Positions 57,917 to 64,000 of a stretch of DNA of 64,000 nucleotides are shown here, one piece after another. The first letter of the stretch is position 1. Each line of letters opens with the position of its first letter. The notes below the pieces were generated by a model. It worked only from the letters and a program-made list of their open reading frames with translations. It made no database searches and was not told the origin of the DNA. The position numbers and the translations under genes were made by a program. This DNA is from GCA-958296115 sp965222445 (lineage in GTDB: Bacteria > Chloroflexota > Dehalococcoidia > Lucifugimonadales > CAJWER01): the NCBI GenBank assembly GCA_965222445.1, contig CBDCTY010000002.1:496001-560000 (forward strand), written 5' to 3'.

Positions 57917-59191
57917 TTACTGCGACTCTGCAAGCTCGGCCAGGCGCGCCCCATGGGTTGCCACCTTCGAGAAGGCTTCGGCGACCTGCCGGACCCACTC
58001 GGGACTGGGGTCCACCGGCGTCGACAGCCAGAACCGTGTCTGGTGGATGCGCTCGCTTGCGGGTAGCGAGCCGCGTGACATGGGCCGGCGGGTCTCCCCC
58101 GGCAGGTCGGCCCAAGGGCCACCGACGCCGTCGAAGTCGAAATCGCTGAACAGCGGCTCGAGGTGCATCGCCCCATAGCCGTAGGGCGTGATCTCCGGCG
58201 TCGTGGGCACGCCCTCTGCCACCAGGGCCTTCAGTACCATGGAGACCGGGGCTCCGATGACCTCCGCGTCGATGGTGCCGGCGTAGAGAAGGAGGCCGCC
58301 TCGCGTGGCCTTGGGATAAACCGCCTGCGACTGGACGCCCGGTATCTCGTACAGGGCATCGTCGAGCTGCTGGAACCACCTGCGTCTGGCCTCGTTCAGC
58401 CCCGGCAGCCGAGTGAACTGGGCGCGGGCCATCGCCATGGCGAGCGGGTTCGCGCGGTACTTGACGCCGAGTCCCATGTTGTGCAGATCGGCGAACTCGC
58501 CGGTTTCGGCCAGCTTCTCGATCCTGCCGTACTGCCCCAGGGCGAGCATCCTGTCGTAGAGGGCTGGGGCGTCGGTGGTGGCGACACCCGCTTCGATACC
58601 CGCAACCGCCTTGCTCGCCTGCAGGCTGAAGCACCCGATATGTCCTATGGACCCGACCTGCCTGCCGTCCCAGGTCGCGCCGTGGGCGTGGGACGCGTCC
58701 TCGATCAGCGTTATGTCGGTCCCGTCGACGATGTCGAGGAATCCGTCCATGTCGGCGGGGTTGCCATAGGTGTGGGTGACGACTATGGCGCACGTCTCCG
58801 GCGTGATGCGCGACCGGACGTCGGCCGGATCGGCGCAGTAGGTGTCCGGGTCCACGTCGCAGAAGACCGGTGTCGCTCCGCAGTGGAGAATGGGCGAGAT
58901 ACTGGCGTGCCAGGTCACCGATGGAACTATGACCTCCCGGCCCTCCCGCGCCCCGGCGGCGAATATCGCCGAGTGGACTGCTGCCGTCCCGTTGCACATG
59001 GCCAGCGCGTACCTGGTGCCGACCGCATCCCGAAACTCCTCCTCGAACTTCTCCAGCTCGTCGTACGCGCTGTCGAAGTTGTCCATGACGTGATTGACGT
59101 ACTCCTTCTCCAGCGGGCCGATCTTCGGCCAAGAGTCTCCGACAGGCGCAGTTACGGCCTTCGGCCCGCCGTCTATGGCTAGTGTGGACAT
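57917..59191 (-). CDS. DegT/DnrJ/EryC1/StrS-family aminotransferase
   Basis: 424 residues. The cofactor site has MCNGTAAVHSAIFAAG, IEDASHAHGATWDG (Asp and His) and the Schiff-base Lys in FSLQASKAVAGIEAG. The N-terminus (LAIDGGPKAVTAPVGDSWP) is like that of AHBA-synthase-like and amino-sugar enzymes. No nucleotide-sugar genes are near, so the usual sugar role is doubtful; here the gene sits among hydrolases. It is 4 bases after the esterase and 28 bases before the amidohydrolase-like genes. Confidence 0.87.
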   Translation of the reverse strand: MSTLAIDGGPKAVTAPVGDSWPKIGPLEKEYVNHVMDNFDSAYDELEKFEEEFRDAVGTRYALAMCNGTAAVHSAIFAAGAREGREVIVPSVTWHASISPILHCGATPVFCDVDPDTYCADPADVRSRITPETCAIVVTHTYGNPADMDGFLDIVDGTDITLIEDASHAHGATWDGRQVGSIGHIGCFSLQASKAVAGIEAGVATTDAPALYDRMLALGQYGRIEKLAETGEFADLHNMGLGVKYRANPLAMAMARAQFTRLPGLNEARRRWFQQLDDALYEIPGVQSQAVYPKATRGGLLLYAGTIDAEVIGAPVSMVLKALVAEGVPTTPEITPYGYGAMHLEPLFSDFDFDGVGGPWADLPGETRRPMSRGSLPASERIHQTRFWLSTPVDPSPEWVRQVAEAFSKVATHGARLAELAESQ

Positions 59192-59195
59192 TGGC

Positions 59196-60260
59196 TCATC
59201 TCCCCCTTGCGGCAGCGGCCTCGCGGGCGCCGTTCCACCTGTTTACGAACGGCAGCGCCGCCTCGAAGTGGAACTCATGGGCACCCGAGAACTCGTCGTA
59301 TTCCAACGCGTCAGGCGCGGCGCCGCTGAGCGAATAGACTCGTTGGAGCATCGCATGTGTCTCCCTCGCGAGGTCCAGCGGGATGTAGTCGACGTCGCCG
59401 TACTGCACCTGTATGGGTCTTGGCGCTATCAACGCGGTGATGTCCGGCCAGTCCATCTCATTGAATATCCCAGGCGAGAATAGGCAGGCGCACCAGGAGA
59501 TGTGCTTCGCATCGGGGATGATGGCCCGCGGTCCGCAACTCAACACGGACGCGCGGATCCGCTCATCGAGGGCTGCGACGTACATCAGGTGCTCGCAGCC
59601 CATGGACAGGCCTGCGCCCGCGATGCGGTCTCGCTGCACGTCCGGCCTTCCGCTCAGGTAGTCGAGTGCGCGGAGGATCTCCCACACCCGGATCCCCTGC
59701 AGCGACATCCCCAGCGAGAGGGCGTTGACGGCCAGGTGTTGACAGTTGCTCTTCGTCTGGGCCAGGGATACCTCTTCGACTCGTTCGCCGAAGCCCGCCG
59801 CATCCGGTGAGATCGTGAGGTAGCCCGCCCGGGCGAATTTGGCCGCGAAGTCTCCGCGAAGCAGCTCCATTCGCTCGCGCTCCGCATCGTCACGCGGCGC
59901 CCCCGCCAGGATGTCCTTGCTCATACCGTGGCCGTGGAGACACAGCACCGCAGGATATGGCGGAGGCGTGTTCGGGACCAGCACCAGGCACGGCATCCAG
60001 ACGCCGCGCAGCGTTGGCAGCAGCACCCGCTCCACCCTGTAGTCGGGTCCCTTCGACTGCGTCGACACCTGGGTGGGAGGCGCCTCAGGCCAGCGATGCT
60101 CCTGCACCGTGTCCAGGGACAACAGCTTCCGCAGCCTCTTGCCCCCCGCCGACTCTCGCCAAGATCGCCACTCTTCGGGCGTCTCGGCGCGGAAGCGGGA
60201 CCGGGGCGGCTGCAGGTCATAGACCTCGTTCAGGAACGGAAGGAGATGCACGTTCGCCAT
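59196..60260 (-). CDS. Alpha/beta hydrolase (acetyl-xylan-esterase/dienelactone-like)
   Basis: 354 residues. The nucleophile elbow is AGAGLSMGCEHLMY with Ser near residue 218, Asp in VQYGDVDYIP and His in GAHEFHFEAAL complete the triad. PAVLCLHGHGMSKDI is the oxyanion region. A long N-terminal part (1-95) with Pro/Arg-rich FRAETPEEWRSWRESAG is typical of a bacterial subfamily related to AXE1 and abhydrolase_7. GTG 60263 precedes ATG 60260; either may start. It lies 50 bases after the M19 gene. Confidence 0.83.
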   Translation of the reverse strand: MANVHLLPFLNEVYDLQPPRSRFRAETPEEWRSWRESAGGKRLRKLLSLDTVQEHRWPEAPPTQVSTQSKGPDYRVERVLLPTLRGVWMPCLVLVPNTPPPYPAVLCLHGHGMSKDILAGAPRDDAERERMELLRGDFAAKFARAGYLTISPDAAGFGERVEEVSLAQTKSNCQHLAVNALSLGMSLQGIRVWEILRALDYLSGRPDVQRDRIAGAGLSMGCEHLMYVAALDERIRASVLSCGPRAIIPDAKHISWCACLFSPGIFNEMDWPDITALIAPRPIQVQYGDVDYIPLDLARETHAMLQRVYSLSGAAPDALEYDEFSGAHEFHFEAALPFVNRWNGAREAAAARGR

Positions 60261-60309
60261 CACACTGCCACCGCGCCGCCATGGAACGCGAATGAGCCGG
60301 ACCGGTCCA

Positions 60310-61542
60310 TCAGCCGACGACCTCCCTGAACACGCGAACGTAGTTCAGGCCCAGTATCTTGCGAAGCTCGTCCTCGTTGAAGCCGCGCTCTGCGAGCTTC
60401 ACGGTGATGTTGGGCCAGTCTGTGAACTGGTCGAACCCGTCTATCCTGTGATGGTCGCTGAGCCTGTGCTCCGGGCGGAACCCGGACCATGAGAAGTCGC
60501 CCTTGGTGCTCCTGGGGTCTGGGTCGGTCTTGAACAGGAACGACGTGTCGAACGGCCCCAGGGCCTCCGGGAACTCGACGTTCGACTCGGTGCCCGGGCC
60601 CGGTCCGCACTTGTCGCACCCGATGCCCACGTGGTCTATGCCCATGACGTCTACGAGGTGCTCGACGTGGTCCACGAAATGGTCCAGAGTCGCGTCGGTG
60701 CTTTCCCGTATGAACCCGCCGATGGCGGCGACGCCGAAGAAGCCTCCGCGCTGTGCTATCGCCCTCGCCAGGTCGTCGTCCTTGCCCCTGTCGTGGTAGC
60801 AGACACCGTTGCTGGTCGAGTGGGTGACGATGATGGGGCTGTTAGAGACTTCGAGCGCGTCCCAGCCGACCTGCTGGCTGCAGTGGCTGACGTCGACCAG
60901 CATCCGCAGATCGTTGAGCTTCTCGACGACCTGATGCCCGAAATAGGTCAGACCCGTCTTGTAGCGCTCGGTGCAGCCGTCGCCGACCAGGTTGCGCAGG
61001 TTGTAGGTGAGCTGCACGACCCTCAGTCCCAGGTTGTGGAACAGGTCGATGCGGCCTAGATCGCCTCCGAAGGGAGTCGTGTCCTGGAAGTCGAAAATGA
61101 CGCCCCGGACGCCGTCCCGGTAGACGCGCTCGATGTCGTCCGCCGTCAGGACGAGCCGGAGCTCGTCATCGAGGGCGTCGATCGTCGCCCGCGCCTGCGA
61201 CATCGCGGTGAGGGAGGTCTCGAAGGCGGTCTCCGGGGGCTCCGGCCCGGCGTAGGTCGCGCTCGCCACGTCGACGCCTGACGCCTCCCACAGGCTCATG
61301 TACTCGCGGCGCGCATCAGCGGAGGTCTGTACCTCACGCGCCGCCAGCGCCTGCATGAGCTTGCGTATCTCGCCCCTCGTCTTGCCCTCCGCGACGTACT
61401 CGCCGAGGGCCTCGCGCATCACGTCGTTGAACAGCAGGCCTGAGGTCGCGCCTGGCTGCTGGCTGTCCACGACGAGGACCTCCTCGTGGAACTGCCGCGC
61501 TTCCCTGGGCGTCATCACGGGGCGACGCCTGCTACCGGACAT
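60310..61542 (-). CDS. Membrane-dipeptidase-family (M19) protein with altered metal site
   Basis: 410 residues of the M19 fold. Later ligands are present: MLVDVSHCSQQVGWD and IIVTHSTSNGVCYHDRGK hold the two His, and DHVGIGCDKCGPG matches the C-terminal metal or substrate loop. The HxD that normally starts strand 1 is absent (VLVVDSQQPGATSG), and the bridging Glu segment reads IFDFQDTTPFGGD. The binuclear zinc site is thus incomplete. The C-terminus (ITVKLAERGFNEDELRKILG, NYVRVF) is normal. No signal peptide is present. It is the first gene of the five-gene run. Confidence 0.82.
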   Translation of the reverse strand: MSGSRRRPVMTPREARQFHEEVLVVDSQQPGATSGLLFNDVMREALGEYVAEGKTRGEIRKLMQALAAREVQTSADARREYMSLWEASGVDVASATYAGPEPPETAFETSLTAMSQARATIDALDDELRLVLTADDIERVYRDGVRGVIFDFQDTTPFGGDLGRIDLFHNLGLRVVQLTYNLRNLVGDGCTERYKTGLTYFGHQVVEKLNDLRMLVDVSHCSQQVGWDALEVSNSPIIVTHSTSNGVCYHDRGKDDDLARAIAQRGGFFGVAAIGGFIRESTDATLDHFVDHVEHLVDVMGIDHVGIGCDKCGPGPGTESNVEFPEALGPFDTSFLFKTDPDPRSTKGDFSWSGFRPEHRLSDHHRIDGFDQFTDWPNITVKLAERGFNEDELRKILGLNYVRVFREVVG

Positions 61543-61603
61543 CGTCTCGCTCCATTCGCGGGGTGGCAGTGATGTTATCCCGACAGGGCCGCAGATTCAA
61601 TCA

Positions 61604-61819
61604 CCCGGCGTACCGGGTAGGGCCTTTCCAAAGTTCCCTCTCCCCTTCGCGGGAGAGGGTTAGAGCCTGCCCCGTACTCGATACGGGGGTGAGGGGGCGT
61701 CAACCGATACAAGTCAGTCACCCTCATCCTAACCTTCTCCCATCGAGGGAGAAGGGATTTCCCAGATCCCCCTCTTATGGCATTGTGACGACTTTGGAAA
61801 GGCCCGGCGTACCGGGTAG
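61604..61819. mobile_element. MITE-4 between 17-bp direct repeats
   Basis: Perfect 14-bp terminal inverted repeats GGCCTTTCCAAAGT (61621-61634) and ACTTTGGAAAGGCC (61791-61804) bound about 184 bp. On both sides is CCCGGCGTACCGGGTAG (61604-61620 and 61803-61819), overlapping the right inverted repeat by two bases. The inside has CCCTCTCCCC...GGGAGAGGG and CCTTCTCCC...GGGAGAAGG palindromes and the GAGCCTGCCCC module at 61663-61689. Confidence 0.72.
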
Positions 61820-62052
61820 CTGTTCAGAGTTGGAGGAGAGAGGATTGGCCTCTTCCCCCCGAGGAGGCCTTTGCGTAACACCAAACATGTCATTCCGAAC
61901 GTAGCGGAGCGGAGTGAGGAATCTAGAGTCCTCGCAATCCAAGACTGGCCCGTACTTGCAACGACCACGATGGACGGCGGCACAGCACCTTATACCAATT
62001 CATTGTGACTACGCCGTCAATTCAAATCGTAGCGGCGGGTTTGTAACCCGCC
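61820..62052. repeat. Patchwork of repeat fragments
   Basis: 61845-61875 repeats sequence seen near 55712. 61888-61925 has the palindromic ATTCCGAACGTAGCGGAGCG...GAGGAATCT type. 61993-62020 is the left end of MITE-3 (TTA TACCAATTCATTGTGACTA). 62034-62052 is the GGCGGGTTTGTAACCCGCC hairpin of MITE-2. The remaining 62053-62316 shows nothing clear. Confidence 0.6.
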
Positions 62053-62316
62053 TTCCCCGGTCAACTGCCGTAAACCTGCCCTGATCCTGTCGAAGGGCCA
62101 GGGCTCTGCGCAATGTGAACCCATGTGTGGTCATGTTGCAGTCCTTTGGGGAGCTATGATACTCAGTATCAGCACAGCTTGACTTACAGCAGCCCCTCCA
62201 ACCGAAGTCCCTAGCAGGCGCTGCCACCTTCCCGATGGTTTCTCAAGAACAGCGACCTAGCCGGACGGCCCTTCTCAGTCAAGTCTCAGACCGCAGCGAG
62301 CTCTAGCCATCGACTG

Positions 62317-62589
62317 CTACCGCCATGAGCAGGTCACGATCTTGCCCTCAATGCCTTTGACGATCTGGTCCACAAGATCCGTCACGTCGTTCTTGCTCAC
62401 TGAGTTGGCCATAATGTACTCGAGGTCCTTCTCGATCGCCGTGAGCCTGTTGTCGAGTCTGCCCAACCGTTCATCGGCACTAGCCAGGTTTTTCCCGGCT
62501 CCCTGCACCATCTGGCCCAGATGCACCAGCCCTTCCTCCACCCGTTCGAATCGACTCTCGACCGCCCTGACCCTGTCTATGCTCGTCAT
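62317..62589 (-). CDS. Small coiled-coil protein of unknown function
   Basis: 90 residues that form almost a single helix with heptad-like spacing: VESRFERVEEGLVHLGQMVQ, then ADERLGRLDNRLTAIEKDLEYI. The end, SVSKNDVTDLVDQIVKGIEGK, is polar. Proteins like this occur near membranes or phage tails, but no partner is visible. ATG 62589 has GAGG 8 bases upstream; the open frame goes on 59 codons in unlike sequence. Both sides are repeat-rich or empty, so it may be an isolated acquired gene. Confidence 0.55.
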   Translation of the reverse strand: MTSIDRVRAVESRFERVEEGLVHLGQMVQGAGKNLASADERLGRLDNRLTAIEKDLEYIMANSVSKNDVTDLVDQIVKGIEGKIVTCSWR

Positions 62590-63009
62590 TGTCAGAACCT
62601 CACTCCTAGTAAATTGCAACCATCCGGTACTACGCCTGAGGCAACTGGCACCGTGGGTCTCGATCGGCTTTGGGTGCCCCGTCGGATCTCGGCCGCCATC
62701 CAATTGCCCTCGACCGTCCCGTCCTGGTGATCGAATCTTACATAGGCCGCCATGAACCCATATCATCGTCGTAGCAGGCTCGTGGCAACCTCTTGCGAAT
62801 TTAGCACGTATGCGGCCTTCTGTTCAATTTCTTATACTCGTTCAATTCGGGCAATTCACCGTCGAGCTGTGCGACGGATTCCAGAATTTGGCACTCAAGC
62901 CCGCTCGTCGAAATCGGATGTTGTATCCCGGGCGCCCTCGACCCTGCGTATTCCCTTGATTGTCCGGCGGGATTCCCTGAGAATCTTGGTGCAGCAGCGA
63001 GGAGAAAGA
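62590..63009. other. 420-bp gap without a recognised gene
   Basis: A plus-strand frame is open through most of it into the glycosyltransferase, but its translation (SRSIRAIHRRAVRRIPEF and so on) is not protein-like. An AT-richer part at 62815-62850 could hold a promoter for the glycosyltransferase gene; no clear -35/-10 pair was found. Confidence 0.4.
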
Positions 63010-63834
63010 ATGGCCCATACGCGTGAAGATGCCCAAGGCGCGCACCATCCAGACCGCGCCGGTCGCGAGCGTCCCCAGATTGCCGTCGTTGTGCCGACCT
63101 ACAACGAGGCGGAGAACCTGCCGGTTCTCGCCCGCCGCCTCTTCGCGCTGGACATCCCTGAGTGCGTCCTGATCGTAGTGGACGACGGATCGCCCGACGG
63201 CACCGGCGACGTGGCCTTGGAGCTCGGAAACAAGTACGCCGGCCGCGTGGAGCTGATACAGCGCGGCAGTAAGCAGGGACTCGGCACGGCGTACCTCGAC
63301 GGACTGGCCTACGCGCTCGATACGGGGGCCGACTACATAGTCCACATGGACGCGGACCTCTCCCACGCGCCGGAGTACATACCGGGATTCCTTCAGGAGC
63401 TGCGCGACGCCGACGTCGTCGTTGGCTCAAGGTACGTGGACGGCGGCGGATCCGAGGAGGAGTGGGGGCTGCGCCGGCGCATCCTGAGCATGATCGGCAA
63501 CGCGGGTATACGCGCCGTCACGGGTATCAGGACCAGGGATGTCACCTCGGGGTTCAAGGGGTTCCGCAGGGATGTGCTCGCGTCACTGGACATGGCCGAG
63601 TTCCGGTGCCGGGGCTTCGCATTCCTACCGGAGGAGACTAGCGCGTGCCAGAGACGCGGCTACCGCGTGGTCGAGCATCCTATCGTCTTTGCCCAGAGGG
63701 CCAGCGGCGAGTCGAAGCTGAGCGCGTCCATTGTGATCGAGGCGATGTGGAGGCTGCTGCCCCTCAGATTCTCGAAGCCGCCTAGTGAGGGTAGCCGCGC
63801 ATCGTCACCCAGACAGAGGCCGCCAGCAACTTGA
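63010..63834 (+). CDS. GT2-family glycosyltransferase (polyprenyl-phosphate mannosyltransferase-like)
   Basis: 274 residues of a DPM1-like family 2 glycosyltransferase, which moves a sugar from a nucleotide donor to a lipid carrier. It has IAVVVPTYNEAENLPVLARR at the start, IVVDDGSPDGTGDVA, the DAD motif in IVHMDADLSHAPE, and DVVVGSRYVDGGG. VTSGFKGFRRDVLASLD precedes the acceptor side, QRASGESKLS. There is no membrane segment at the C-terminus, unlike GtrB types. ATG 63010 has GGAG 5 bases upstream. Its 3' end overlaps the convergent sugar-transferase gene by 53 bases. Confidence 0.9.
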   Translation: MAHTREDAQGAHHPDRAGRERPQIAVVVPTYNEAENLPVLARRLFALDIPECVLIVVDDGSPDGTGDVALELGNKYAGRVELIQRGSKQGLGTAYLDGLAYALDTGADYIVHMDADLSHAPEYIPGFLQELRDADVVVGSRYVDGGGSEEEWGLRRRILSMIGNAGIRAVTGIRTRDVTSGFKGFRRDVLASLDMAEFRCRGFAFLPEETSACQRRGYRVVEHPIVFAQRASGESKLSASIVIEAMWRLLPLRFSKPPSEGSRASSPRQRPPAT

Positions 63835-64000
63835 GGTCCAGCAGCGGGTTCATCCTTTCGATGTACAGGCAGTCGTACCTCAGCTTGTCGCGGGGGCGAG
63901 TGGAGTACCTGCCCCGCACCTGCGCCAGCCCCCCGAGCCCGGGCCTTACCCGAAGCCTACGCCCGAAGCCCGGCGTGGACCGCTCGAACTCGGCGTGGAG
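63782..64000 (-). CDS. Undecaprenyl-phosphate sugar transferase, C-terminal part (cut by window edge)
   Basis: The minus-strand frame is open from base 64000 and stops at TAG 63782-63784, giving 72 residues: RLRVRPGLGGLAQVRGRYST, then KLRYDCLYIERMNPLLDLKLLAAS. This is the C-terminal pattern of bacterial sugar transferases (WcaJ/PglC/ExoY type), which start polysaccharide repeat units on undecaprenyl phosphate. The catalytic DE residues and membrane anchor lie outside the window. It points to a surface polysaccharide locus beginning here. Confidence 0.86.
   Translation of the reverse strand, partial: LHAEFERSTPGFGRRLRVRPGLGGLAQVRGRYSTRPRDKLRYDCLYIERMNPLLDLKLLAASVWVTMRGYPH

Overview
The window is high-GC bacterial chromosome, densely coded on both strands, with no rRNA, CRISPR array or prophage visible. 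The gene set suggests a Chloroflexota lineage near Dehalococcoidia/SAR202: a B12-dependent ribonucleotide reductase under NrdR, ccmAB-type cytochrome c maturation genes, scattered solute-binding lipoproteins, many metal-hydrolase, esterase, SDR and PLP-enzyme paralogues, and intergenic 'ATTCCCGC...GCGGGAAT' palindromes. The lineage is inference; no marker gene settles it.

Layout. 1-10.4 kb is mostly housekeeping: a cut-off 2-hydroxyacid dehydrogenase, a frameshifted small gene, birA, an SDR pair, a zinc-ribbon membrane protein, yggU/yggT/proC, pdxA, and an nrdR-nrdJ unit preceded by two NrdR-type boxes 31 bp apart. 10.5-16.2 kb has tRNA-Pro, a pterin dehydratase, a beta-propeller glycosidase-like protein, an esterase followed by a relative without the catalytic serine, and a 3-hydroxyacyl-CoA dehydrogenase. 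16.5-20.3 kb has a CcdA-like protein, queF, ccmA-ccmB and a ytxG/ytxH-like pair ending at a strong terminator. 20.3-25.0 kb is one minus-strand run: TrkH-type K+ channel, three TrkA-type proteins, a universal stress protein and pheA. 25.5-31.6 kb has a large peptide-type binding lipoprotein, mtaB, an MBL-fold protein and a GSA-aminomutase-like enzyme.

31.7-34.7 kb is a repeat nest around pepA: two ~310-bp direct repeats and three MITE-like families, one element inserted inside another with TTA target duplications. 34.9-45.3 kb has a winged-helix protein, tRNA-His, tRNA-Arg, a ROK kinase/aldo-keto reductase pair, a GATase-like protein lacking its catalytic His, a frameshifted HAD gene running into a HIT gene, two divergent PLP enzymes, a broken ABC permease and a glycosidase-like protein. 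48.2-51.1 kb is a lower-GC island with an HNH nuclease, a C5-cytosine methyltransferase and Vsr, best read as an acquired type II restriction-modification module. 51.1-61.5 kb has an NAD-binding protein, gamma-glutamyltransferase, a retropepsin-like protease, a LivK-like lipoprotein and a compact five-gene minus-strand cluster (M19-like protein, esterase, DegT-type aminotransferase, two amidohydrolase-fold proteins). The window ends in repeats and a convergent GT2 glycosyltransferase/sugar-transferase pair.

Two themes recur. Several proteins keep a family fold but lack the catalytic residues, and three of them lie beside an intact homologue (SDR, esterase, amidohydrolase). Small palindromic repeats are modular: a ~25-bp hairpin beginning GAGCCTGCCCC is inserted into different larger palindromes. 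Four genes are broken by a single-base frameshift or an in-frame stop, so assembly error should be excluded before these are called biology.
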